From positions 119,374,100-119,438,099 of the forward strand of contig CAMZMU010000041.1 of the NCBI GenBank assembly GCA_947311845.1: a DNA stretch of 64,000 nucleotides. The letters run 5' to 3'. The translations under genes were made by a program, and so were the position numbers. Shown here piece by piece: positions 22,375 through 31,280 of the stretch. Under the pieces are notes generated by a model, which saw only the letters and a program-made list of their open reading frames with translations, searched no databases and was not told the DNA's origin. Source of the DNA: Poa pratensis. Its lineage: Eukaryota > Streptophyta > Magnoliopsida > Poales > Poaceae. Position 1 is the stretch's first letter; each line of letters begins with the position of its first letter.

Positions 22375-23916
22375 ATGGCCTCTCGCGGCGATCCTCCGCC
22401 GTTACGCTGGAAGGCTTCGTTCACCGTGTCCCCCTCCTCATCAGGGATCGCGGCTTCAGGTACTCTCTATCTCCGTTCCCAAGCCCGGCGGTTGGTTTTG
22501 TTAGATGGTGTTGGTGAGGTAGTTGGGGCTCGTTATCTCCTCATGGGAGAATTCATCAAACCTGGATCGGTGGTGGTTCTACCGAGGCACCATATTGTGG
22601 TTGGTGATCGCATCCTTTCTTCCTCCTTGCCCGATGCTGCACCAATTGTTGGGAACTCTGCTGTTAAGGATTCAGTTTCTCTGGATACTAAGCCTAGGCT
22701 AGGAATTCTCCGACGAGTCTGGCAGTTGTTCAGGTGCTCGGTTACGCCAGCACCCTCTGATGGTGAGTTCTTCCTGGTTGCATCTTTCTCTAGATGCCGT
22801 TTCCGTCTTGATATTGACATGGTTGGTCAACTCCTCCATTCCTGCCTTGGAGGTCTTGCACAAGATTTCAATTGTGTGCATCTCAGAGATAGGTCCTACA
22901 GATTTTCAGTTGCCAATCAGAATGTGGGTTTTCTTATTTTTAATCTAAGGAGCTTCAAGTCTATTGATTTCTCGGTCTTCTTCAAACTTTGGGGCAATGG
23001 CGGACCAGATTTCCGGAAGGAATTTCATGCTTGGCAGAAAGAGGAGGAAGACTCCTGGACAATGATCAGTAAAAAGAAACATACTTTGCCTCTGAAGACT
23101 GTTCCACTTTCTGGTGCTAATTTGATCAAGCTTTGTAATGGTCCTTCCTATGCTAAGATGGTGTCTTCATCTATACCACCAGACATGCCATCGCCGGAGA
23201 TTCCAAAGGACCCTTCCCTCCCGTCGTTTATCCATCGTCTAACTCTGAAGGAAAGGGAATTGCTGCAAGTGGCAATCCATGCCAGGTTTACTTTCAGTGA
23301 GCTAATGGTTGAATTCAGACTTCGCGATGATCAGCCTTCTTCGTTAGATTGTCTGACGGACTTTCAGAAAGATGAAATTAAAGACATTATTGACAGGAAT
23401 TTCTCGATGATGGATTTACAGAAGGTCCTGGGTATTCCTCGTCTTAATGAGCTCTCTAATTGGGAAGCGAAATTTGCTCCGGTGATTGAAGCGGCAACTG
23501 CTAAAGTTCAAAATTTGAAGGCCCGCACGCAGGTTTTTCAGAGGTTGGATCCAAAGGGAGGTAATAGAGTGTCGGCCTTTGATAGACTTCAGCCCATCCA
23601 GGTGGACCAGGCCAAGCACAGGCCGAAGGAAAAGGATAGGGCCCAGATTATTTGCCCGAGATGTCTCACCTCTGGACATTTTAGGTATGAATGTAATTCC
23701 AAAATACGTTGCCATTTCTGTTGAAATTTTGGCCATATTCAGCGGGATTGTGACGTGAGGACAAAGGAACACTTTAAACGGCAGATTTATGTTCCTAAAA
23801 TGACAAATGTTGGGCTGCTTCCTAATGTGCACAGGGAAAAGGAAACTGTCGGTAATACAAAGGAAAGAATCGGGCCACTTAATGGGATGGATCCGGAGTT
23901 GGTTTGGGTAGCTTAG
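22375..23916 (+). pseudogene. LINE ORF1/gag-like zinc-knuckle protein with one internal stop
   Basis: Open from ATG 22375 for 449 codons, then TGA at 23722-23724, then open again in the same frame to TAG at 23914-23916. The C-terminal part has two CX2CX4HX4C zinc knuckles. The first, CPRCLTSGHFRYEC, is whole. The second begins CHFC, is cut by the TGA, and resumes NFGHIQRDC, so the stop sits inside the knuckle where a tryptophan codon (TGG) is likely. The N-terminal half looks like the nucleic-acid-binding domain of plant LINE ORF1 proteins. No reverse transcriptase follows, so it is a captured or truncated piece. It could encode a shortened single-knuckle protein. Confidence 0.65.
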
Positions 23917-25089
23917 TATTGATTATGAACTTTTGGTCACAATCGTCTATGACCAATTCCCAAAAAAGGTCACATACTGCCATTTGTGACGCTCATCTTT
24001 TGACCAATCGTTTTTCGTCACAAAAAGGTCATAAATGACAGTTCATGACCATTTCCGTGACCAATATCGGGTGACTTCTTTTGGGCTCCTGCTTATGCAT
24101 AAGCAGGCTTATAGATTTTGGTGGGGAAAAACTGTTGTGGGTAGAAACTGTGTGGTACACTTCTTTTGGGCTTCTAGGTTCTGCCATCTTAATAATTTCT
24201 GAAAATATTAAAATGCTGACAACATGGTCCCACTTGGCAGTGGCTCTCTCACAACACTGCTACCGCCGGGACGTTGCCGACGAGGGGATCGACGAATACG
24301 CGCGTGCTAGAGGCCCAGGACGCACGAATCTGGAGCAGGGCTTCACCCCGCGTATATTGGCGGCGGAAGGAGGGCAAATGGTCGACGGAGACGACCATGG
24401 CAACCATTGCAGCGGTGGCCGGCGGTGGAGCTCAAAGGCTCGGCCACACCGAGCATGGGAAGGAGAGGAGAGAGGTCCAAAAGGACCAGGAGCTCATTCT
24501 AAGGACGACGGAAGGGTCGGGGCTTCCGGTGGAGACACAACGACGACGAATCATGGCGGCGGAGCTCCGGCCGGAGATGAAGAAGGATCCCCGATTCCGG
24601 CGACGATTCGCGGTGGCGGAGCTCCAACCAGCAAAATTGATTTGGGGAGGAGGCAGAGGAGGTCTAGGCGGTGGCAGGGTTGGGGGAGTGGCGGTGGGGC
24701 GTGGGGATCGGCGGCCGGGGCTGGGTGTGCCCACAGGCCTGGGTGAGGTCGGGGCGGGTTCTTTTTCTTTTCTTTTTTCTACCGCTTCAGTTGACCCAGA
24801 GAGAGAAGAGGGAGGAGAGGGCTTTCCGCGCGGTGGCAGTTTGATCGTAAATTGCGTCTACGACATGTCCTTTTTCACGAAACGCTTCGCCAGCCCTGCG
24901 GAGAAGCTCGGGAAACTCCTCTCGACCAGTTTCTCCCCACTGTGTGTAATTTGGATTCTGGGGAGTTTCTCGGTGGGGGGAATCTGTACACTTCTTTTAG
25001 GCTTCTCCGGTTTGGTACCCAGAAACTGCTCCATAAGCCTAAAAGAAGTCACCCATCGAGGGTCACAAGTTAGCATATTTCTTGTAGTG
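23917..25089 (+). mobile_element. 3' end of a second CACTA family, nested in element I and itself interrupted
   Basis: 23917-24068 plus 25055-25089 together match the last 190 bp of CACTA element II almost base for base (ATGACCAATTCC, GTGACGCTCATCTTTTGACC, AGTTAGCATATTTCTTGTAGTG). The matching 5' end is absent, so only a terminal fragment is here. It is split by the TIR element at 24069-25054. Confidence 0.85.
24069..25054. mobile_element. 986-bp TIR element carrying GC-rich cargo, TSD ATC
   Basis: Termini GGGTGACTTCTTTTGGGCT and AGCCTAAAAGAAGTCACCC, flanked by ATC on both sides (24066-24068, 25055-25057). Removing one ATC and the insert restores the CACTA end exactly. The interior 24240-24850 is very GC-rich, with open frames on both strands and a proline-rich minus frame (24734-24432), like a captured first exon. 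The 3-bp TSD with GG-start TIRs is closest to PIF/Harbinger, but that class prefers TWA targets, so the superfamily is left open. Confidence 0.75.
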
Positions 25090-25990
25090 CGGTATTATGT
25101 CTCATTTGGTTGTGTACGGTGCTGTAAAAATGAAGCAGGGTGATAGGAGGAGTGGGATTGCAGCGGTGCCATTCGATGAATTAATTAGTAGCAATAGCCA
25201 CCTCACTCAGTTAAATAAGTACTTTCGAAGAGATGGGCTCCGGAGAGAAACCCAGAGGAAATATGCCAATAACTTCTGAGGCTGCATGGAAGGTGGAACG
25301 GAGTGACTGAACTCAAAATAATTGAGGCGGGCCTTCGTAACTTGCCTATCCACCCGAGTCAAAAGAACATCTTTTTCTTGCCGCGGGAATATGCATTGCA
25401 TGTAAGGGTAAATTAAAATTAAAATTCCGTTACAGAATAAAGTGTAGTGTCTTATGTACATATATAGTTCTATTTGTGTTTATCTCTATTTTTACTGTGC
25501 AGCATTACCTTGACGACACAGAGTTAATCAACAATGAGATTCCTGACTTCCTATGTATGATTATACTATGAGGTAAAACACCCAAGGGGCGTCCGGCGAC
25601 AACTTGCTACGCTGATGAAAGAAAGAGGGCTATTGGAGTAAAGATCGGACCCAAAACCTGGAGTGTTGGATCATCGAAGGCACACGTCGTTGTTGATGAG
25701 AACAGTGATGATGAGTTCATGCCTCCTGCACGAGCACGGATCAGACCCAAGGCTAAGAGAGAATTGAAGACAGTCGTCGCTGATAATAATAGTGATGATG
25801 ACTTCATGCCTCCTGTACGAGCATGGATCAGACCCAATTCTAATAGTGTCGTTGGAGCATCGAAGACAGTCGTCGCTGAGGAGAACAGTGATGATGACTT
25901 CATGCCTCCTAAACGAGCGCATATCATACCGAATAAGGGCAACCGGTGAATGCAATTTAGTTGCGTAGTAGTAATATTGTTACTTTCAGT
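25090..25990 (+). other. Degenerate CACTA-borne coding region with an acidic repeat
   Basis: Fragments in the plus frames (MKQGDRRSGIAAVPFDELIS near 25130; LDDTELINNEIPDFLCM near 25512) look like exons of a transposon gene, but I do not recognise the family. From about 25690 to 25949 a frame encodes three units of roughly 30 residues built on NSDDDFMPP(A/V/K)RA.IRP, ending at TGA 25947-25949. The region between element I's foreign CACTA end and its coiled-coil gene is probably the 3' part of a decayed gene. Confidence 0.4.
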
Positions 25991-26059
25991 TTTGTTTTGC
26001 TTCTGTTGACATATTAATGTATCACGATCGATGTACGAACCGTACTCACTTTCTGAAAA

Positions 26060-26615
26060 TATTGATTATGTGTGGTATCTTATCAATTTTAAAAAAAAAA
26101 AATTCTTTAGATCTAAAGAATAAATAATTATATAATTTTTAACTTTCCCTAAAAAAATAGTTCCTATTTTTAGACATACCCTTAACCATATCCAATCCCC
26201 ACACACACCACAGACCACACACACCACTCCCGCACCCACCCCGCAACCCGACGCAGCCACCGCACCATGCCTCTCCTCTTCCACCCTGACGCTGCGCCCG
26301 TGCCTCTCCTCTCCCACTCCGTTGTCGTGCCCTCCTCTCCCACCGCCACCGACGTGCCTTCCTCTCCCGGCACCGCGCCCTCTCCGTCTGTGCCCGCACC
26401 ACCCCGTCAAGCCGCCACCGCCCTCGTCCGTGATGCCGCATCCACCATCGCCGCTCCACGACGCCGGAACCACCATTGGTGAGCCTCTATTTATCCTCTC
26501 CTTATATATTTTGTGTGTACTAGTTGTATGGTTTAGATAGTTTTGTTTTGTTTTGTTTCACAAATGTTTAGATTGATTTAGTTGCATTGTTTGATATATA
26601 TACTACCCGTTCACG
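26060..26615 (+). other. Leader region of the coiled-coil ORF, CA- and GC-rich
   Basis: Contains CA-rich low complexity (26195-26240) and a GC-rich frame from ATG 26267 to 26482 (proline/alanine-rich, no domain). A donor-like GGTGAGCC follows at about 26480. It is best read as an untranslated first exon of the gene that starts at 26616. Confidence 0.3.
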
Positions 26616-27063
26616 ATGGTTTTGATATCCGTCGGCTACACTACCTTGGATGAATCAGATGCGGTATATTATCTTTTAGGACTATTCCTTTCATTTTATG
26701 TTTGGAAAAATTATGCTGATGAAACTTGACATAGATATTCTTATTTAGGATTCCATATGTGAACCGGAAATTCAAACCGACTTGCAACTATGTGTCAAGA
26801 AGTTAGATGTAGTTGAAAAAGAAAAGCGGGAATTGAAAGAAAAGTTGAAGAAAATTGAAGAAGACAAGATGAGATTGGAGTTGTATGTTTCCGATACCAT
26901 CCATGATCACAAGATCAAGATGGATGCAACCCGGTTGAAGATTAGAAAGATTAGAAGTTATGCCATTGATAAGGAGGCTTGGTTTCATTATGCAGTTGGA
27001 TCCATTGTTACCTTAGTTGCGATTTTGATCACATTTGTTGTTTTATTTAGATGCACTAGATAG
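26616..27063 (+). CDS. CACTA-borne coiled-coil protein with C-terminal membrane anchor
   Basis: Two exons, 26616-26663 (MVLISVGYTTLDESDA) and 26749-27063, phase 0 with GT-AG borders, make a 120-residue protein. The middle is a charged helix with heptad-like spacing (VEKEKRELKEKLKKIEED); the last 25 residues before RCTR are hydrophobic (SIVTLVAILITFVVLF), a tail anchor. Proteins of this layout (...HYAVGSIVTLVAI...) are very common in grass genomes and travel with CACTA elements; their role in transposition is unknown. Intact here. Confidence 0.65.
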
Positions 27064-27342
27064 TTGTATGTTAGTTTTATGAGAACTATGTATGAACTTT
27101 TTTATTTCAAAATATGTGTTGTGATTTCTCCTAGTGCATTTGTAAGTGTTAAGACATGGAACTTTGTAACGTAATAGGATATGGCATGTGAAGTATACTA
27201 CTCCCGGTGCGGAGATGGACTGTACACTGTGTCCTCGTTCCTTATTGACATGCAGGAGGGTCACCTTAATTCATACACTTGTAACTCGTGTTTTCATGTT
27301 ACTATCTAGCTACCATGTTTTATTTTTGTTTTGTTTGCATAG

Positions 27343-28204
27343 GTTGTACCGTGCAATATTCCGTTGGAGTTTAACGAGCTAGTCGGCAACATCGTGAATT
27401 TTGATGTTCACGGGACCATCTACAAGATAAGAGTAAAGAAAGGAAGAAAGAAAGAAGACCTACTTCTACGGGGAACGTTTGGCGGATCTCATCGCCACAA
27501 AGAATGTAACCGGAGGTGATCTACTTCATTTTTCTATGGCAGGACCACAACCTCGAATCAGCATTGTCTTCATGAACTATGGCAACAATGATTCCGAGAA
27601 TGTCGTAAGTGTCGAGGAGGATGGCGAGAGTGTTCAGAATGATGACGAGAGTGAAGAGGAGGATGACCCATTGAAGTCCGTGCTCATCGCCCAAAGAGCC
27701 AATCTGCAGGAGCGTGAGAAGGAGTGTCTCCTTCAGAGACTGCCCCCAAGAGATAGCTACATCGGGGTGCCTTTCCTACATCGCGTGACAAACACTAATC
27801 TCACCAACGGACAAGCCATGGTATGTTTCTAAAATCTCTAATGTTCCTATATTTGGTTATGTTATAATGCATCTGTGGCGGGTATGTGACACATTTGTTT
27901 TGTTTTTTCATGTGATGCTATGTTCTTCCAGAAAATACCTAAGGCGGTAGCGGACAACGCTGGCATGCAGGGTAACGGTACTCTTGGTGTACGACATGGA
28001 GAGACATGAAAGATCACCACCGTTCCATACATCACGGACATCGACGGTCGCATCGTCCTCATCTCTCAAGTGTGGAAGGAGTTCCATTAGCCCAGAGGTT
28101 TGGAGGTTGGCCAAGCTACTCTCATCACCCTGGGGAACAGTGACAAACAACTTGGACATGTTGTTGGTGATCAACTACATATAGATCGATGGCTAGTTCG
28201 TTGA
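27343..28204 (+). pseudogene. Two-B3-domain DNA-binding protein gene of CACTA element I, decayed
   Basis: The exon from 27343 begins VVPCNIPLEFNELVGNIVNF, the start of a B3 barrel. After KIRVKKG the frame shifts inside a GAAA-rich tract (27440-27456), and the domain resumes TYFYGERLADLIATKNVTGG and ISIVFM. An acidic linker (EEDGESVQNDDESEEEDD) follows, then a donor after 27821. The second exon from 27932 encodes a second B3 domain (KIPKAVADNAGMQGNGTLGV, ISQVWKEF, GLEVGQATLITL) and ends at 28202-28204. It contains TGA (after RHGET) and TAG (after KEFH). B3 domains bind DNA in plant transcription factors. This copy cannot make the full protein. Confidence 0.75.
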
Positions 28205-28427
28205 GATCGACAATAAATTGCAAGTTCATTTCTAGTTAGTATATATATGCTTACTTTGCAATGTGGAGACCAAATAATTGTCACTCATATATGTTTGTTG
28301 AGTGGCGCAACTATTGCCATTGCTATTTCTGTGAATGCTTCTGCCTCTGTGAATTTTGCTGATAATTATCGTTTATTATTGAGCCATTCGCTATTTTTTA
28401 TCCCGATAATAAACACCACAGGCGTGA

Positions 28428-28624
28428 CGATTACATGACACGCCACAGGTATCATACGTACTACCGGCGTGTAAGGCCCCGCCAGTGGTGTCTGTACTAT
28501 TACTCGCATGGGAGCGTACACGCCAGTAATAAAAATTACCACTGGTGTGACGTTTTTGGCCTGCGGGTTTCCCGCCAGTAACATCAAAAGCGCCATGCCG
28601 ATGATAAGTTGTTTCCTGGTAGTG
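28428..28624. repeat. 3' subterminal repeats of CACTA element I
   Basis: GGCGTGACG, GACACGCCAC, ACCGGCGTGTAAGGC and TACACGCCAGTAAT repeat the 5' subterminal motifs, several in inverse orientation, before the terminal inverted repeat. Confidence 0.7.
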
Positions 28625-29634
28625 TGAAATGGTGAATTAACGCTTCGCCTAAAATCATTTAGGAGTAGAAAAAATATGGTTCTCCAAAAAACACTCATTG
28701 TTATTGTGTTATATGAGGATATTCAGCTGTGATGTTACAAACTTCATGATTATGTTGAATATTTTCTTTGATACAGTGGTTAACTGAACAAGAAGATACA
28801 TGTCATTTGTATGTGGAAGCTTGTTCAAGAAGCATTTATAATTTCTCGTAAGAAAACAGACCTTTACTAAGACTTTTATGTAATAAAAACCTTTACTGAG
28901 ACTAAAATCCGGAACTGTTCGTAGGTAGGTGTTTGTTGCATCTCAGTTGTTGCGTTAAAACAGTGGCCTGCACTATTAGGCAATATACTAGTAATTTATC
29001 CAGTACAACTTGTTATATTCCCTTCTCGATGAAAATGGCGCGGAGTGTCACTGTCTGTTTGAGACACAAAATAAATGTACTTCTCTATTACCGCACCTAG
29101 ATCCCATGTTATGATCTACTGAACGCAGGGGTAGAGCTCCCCTTAGGGAAAGGTAGGGCGGGCGAAAACATTCGGATGCACATCTTTTTTCTAAACAATT
29201 TGACTGGTTGCGCGTTAAAAATGACTTTGTATGAGAAATTTATGCATGTTTTACTGAACACTGCACAAAATCGATTCAAACCAATAACAAGGACTAAATT
29301 TTGTCCAGTTGGAAACCAACTCTTTATCATGCAATATCTAATTCTGAATTTAATAAAATACGACTCTAAACAATATCCTAACTATGGTATTTAAGGAGAG
29401 TTTGAGCCTATTTTGACCATTGCTAAAATGAGCTATTTTCAGAATTGTTTTCGGAATTCTCCTAGCATGACTAAAGAGACTCATTTCTTAGATTCATTGT
29501 GAATAACCTTGCTCGTCTTACAATGATTTATCATGGAGATTTCTCTAATTATGAGCATATAAGTGTATAGAAAATAACCTTGAACTATTCATTATTCATA
29601 CACATAGAATTGAATACCTTAGTGATTGTCTTGA
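28625..29634. other. Host spacer between CACTA I and CACTA II
   Basis: Non-coding continuation of the DUF241 array spacer interrupted by element I. It matches 19013-19560 in part and 48152-49073 closely. No gene recognised. Confidence 0.6.
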
Positions 29635-29649
29635 CACTACAAGAAATAT

Positions 29650-29880
29650 GCTATCCTATGACCTTTTGTCAGTGACCCTGAAAATATTGGTCATAGATCT
29701 ATGACCATTTTGTACCATTTGGTCACTCGGTGTTTTGGAGGGTCTAAACCCGAACATATAACGACCAAATCTGTCAGAAAGGTCATAATCTCCTCACATG
29801 AATTGGTCACAATGCAAATAACACTAATTTAATATATTTTTTCTAGCCGATTATGACCAATTTAAATGGTCATTCGCATT
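29650..29880. repeat. 5' subterminal TGACC/GGTCA cluster of CACTA II
   Basis: About ten copies of TGACC or its complement GGTCA lie in 230 bp, often as TATGACC or TTGGTCA. The same motif is dense at the other end (46000-46265), as expected for subterminal transposase-binding repeats. Confidence 0.75.
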
Positions 29881-29995
29881 AATTGACAGCCAACTCAGCG
29901 ATCTCGCCTACGTGGCACTGCTTAGCTGTCATTTTCTCTTACGTGGCACTGCTTAGTTGTCATTTCGCTTATGTGTCACTGCTTAGTCATTTTTT

Positions 29996-30186
29996 TATCT
30001 TACTGACAGGTGGGACCCATCAAGAGAGAACACATGTTGACTTGTTGACCGACCTGACCGGTGGGACCCATGGGATGACTTGTGGGACACAAATATCTAT
30101 ATTTATTTTTTTATCTTACTGACAGGTGGGACCCATCAAGAGAGAACACATGTTGACTTGTTGACCGACCTGACCGGTGGGACCCG
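29996..30186. repeat. Tandem duplication, about 113-bp period, near the CACTA II left end
   Basis: The block TTACTGACAGGTGGGACCCA ... GACCTGACCGGTGGGACCC occurs at 30000-30072 and again at 30116-30184. Open frames over it are repeats of each other. Confidence 0.85.
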
Positions 30187-30227
30187 TGGAATGACAAATA
30201 TCTATATTTGGGCAAAAACATGCGCCC

Positions 30228-30295
30228 GTGGGGCTCGAACCCACGACCGCGCCGCGCACCATGTGCTCCCAACCACTGTGCCACTAAGGAGATTT
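30228..30295 (-). repeat. tRNA-like sequence (first), CACTA II left arm
   Basis: On the minus strand TGGCACAGTGG resembles box A and GGTTCGAGCCC box B, spaced as in a tRNA, with complementary arms CGTGGG/CCCACG around box B. The anticodon region (ATGGTGCGCGGCGCGG) does not fold as a normal stem. It is probably a tRNA-derived SINE head or decayed tRNA. Confidence 0.5.
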
Positions 30296-30369
30296 TGTGC
30301 TACTGGAGAAGCATGTGTATATAGCATGTAGTTTTTCACTCCCTTACACACCCGACCTGGGCAAAAATG

Positions 30370-30441
30370 TGTGCGGGCGGGATTCGAACCCCCGACCTAG
30401 CGTGTTGTTGCTCTGCTCTCTACCAATGGGCTACTGAGGGG
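30370..30441 (-). repeat. tRNA-like sequence (second), CACTA II left arm
   Basis: Minus strand: TAGCCCATTGG (box A-like) and GGTTCGAATCCC (box B), with T-arm GGGGG/CCCGC-type pairing. It lies 80 bp from the first tRNA-like block in the same orientation. The anticodon stem is not convincing. Confidence 0.5.
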
Positions 30442-30539
30442 ATGGTGATAGTTAACTGAAAAAAGGCTATCTATATCTTTCCTATCTATGTTCAGCAATT
30501 TCCACGACTTAGCAGAAATTTCCCCTTCTGGGTTCACAA

Positions 30540-30870
30540 CTAAGAAGCCGGTGGAGGGGGTTGGTGGCGGCGCTCACCGGCGGAGGGGGTTGGGGGCGGA
30601 GGGGGTTGGGGGCGGCGGCGTTCACTAGAGGAGGGGCTTAGGGGCGGAGTTCACCGGCGGAGGGGTTTGGGCCGGCGAGGGGCTGGGGCGAGGGGACATC
30701 GGCGGGAGCGCCTCGGCCACGACACGACCCCGCCGGCAGCAACCTCCCAGCGTCGGGAGCGCCTCGGCCACGACACGACCCCGCCGGCAGCAACCTCCAG
30801 CGTCAGGAGCGCCATCAGAGGCTAGAACGGTACAGCCTCAGGAGCGCCGTCAGCGCCATCCGAGGTAGAG
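30540..30870 (+). promoter_or_regulatory. GC-rich leader of the TNPD gene
   Basis: Repetitive GC-rich DNA (GGCGGAGGGGGTTGG repeated; a 52-bp block with GGGAGCGCCTCGGCCACG at 30704 and 30756). It sits where the first, untranslated exon and promoter of the transposase gene would be. The coding exon follows an intron ending TTTGCAG at 31280. Confidence 0.4.
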
Positions 30871-31280
30871 CATCCATGGCCTCTCCCCCCTCTTCTTCCC
30901 TTCTTCTCCAACTTGCCGTTCGTGGTAGAATTAGGATGGGCATGTAGAATTAGCATGTAGAATTCGTTATCTCTTTCATGATGAGGAGAGCATTCACTAT
31001 TATCAGCTCTCTTGATGTAATACCGAGAACCAATCTAGCTAACCTAGGTTTCAAGTTCATGAGGAGTATCTTTTAAACTGTTAGCTACTCACTACAAAGT
31101 TTCAGACTCCAGCAAGAACAACAAGTTTTTGTTTTGTTTTTAGTACCTATTTAATTTATTGCAAGTTTTTGTTTTGTTTTTAGAATAGTTGAACAAAATC
31201 AGCAGCTAAATGTGGGCATTTTATTGCCAGTTTTGTTTTTGGGATTTTTGCTAAGTTGGGACATTATGTTGTCTTTGCAG

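Larger units (their letters stand above)
21696..28624 (+). mobile_element. CACTA (En/Spm) element I, 6.9 kb, non-autonomous
   Basis: Termini CACTACAAGGAAAC (21696) and its imperfect complement GTTTCCTGGTAGTG (ending 28624). TGA target duplications lie at 21693-21695 and 28625-28627. The empty site is visible in the paralogous spacer near 19010. Subterminal motifs GGCGTGGGATATAT and ACGCCAGTAAT recur near both ends. No TNPD transposase is present, so movement would need help in trans. Cargo in order: zinc-knuckle ORF, a foreign CACTA end with nested TIR element, an Asp/Met-rich repeat ORF, a coiled-coil/TM ORF and a two-B3 gene remnant. Confidence 0.93.
27451..29634 (+). repeat. First copy of a 2.8-kb tandem duplication (left part)
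   Basis: This stretch and 46287-46977 together form copy 1; 46978-49768 is copy 2. They match closely with scattered single-base differences. Copy 1 was split by CACTA element II. The unit begins inside the B3 gene of element I (AAAGAAGACC) and ends inside the DUF241 upstream block (CAGATTG). Confidence 0.93.

Noticed and set aside
24274..25143. 289-residue plus-strand open frame across the nested TIR element
   Set aside because: It crosses the terminal repeat at 25054 and the CACTA end, is GC-biased, matches no domain, and the opposite strand is equally open.
29883..30331. Short ORFs encoding TGGTHQERTHVDLLTDL-type peptides
   Set aside because: They are by-products of the 113-bp tandem duplication and the tRNA-like block.
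31212..31280. N-terminal hydrophobic extension of the transposase (signal-peptide-like)
   Set aside because: It is intron sequence ahead of a TTTGCAG acceptor; the protein starts at MDRNWIRKG.
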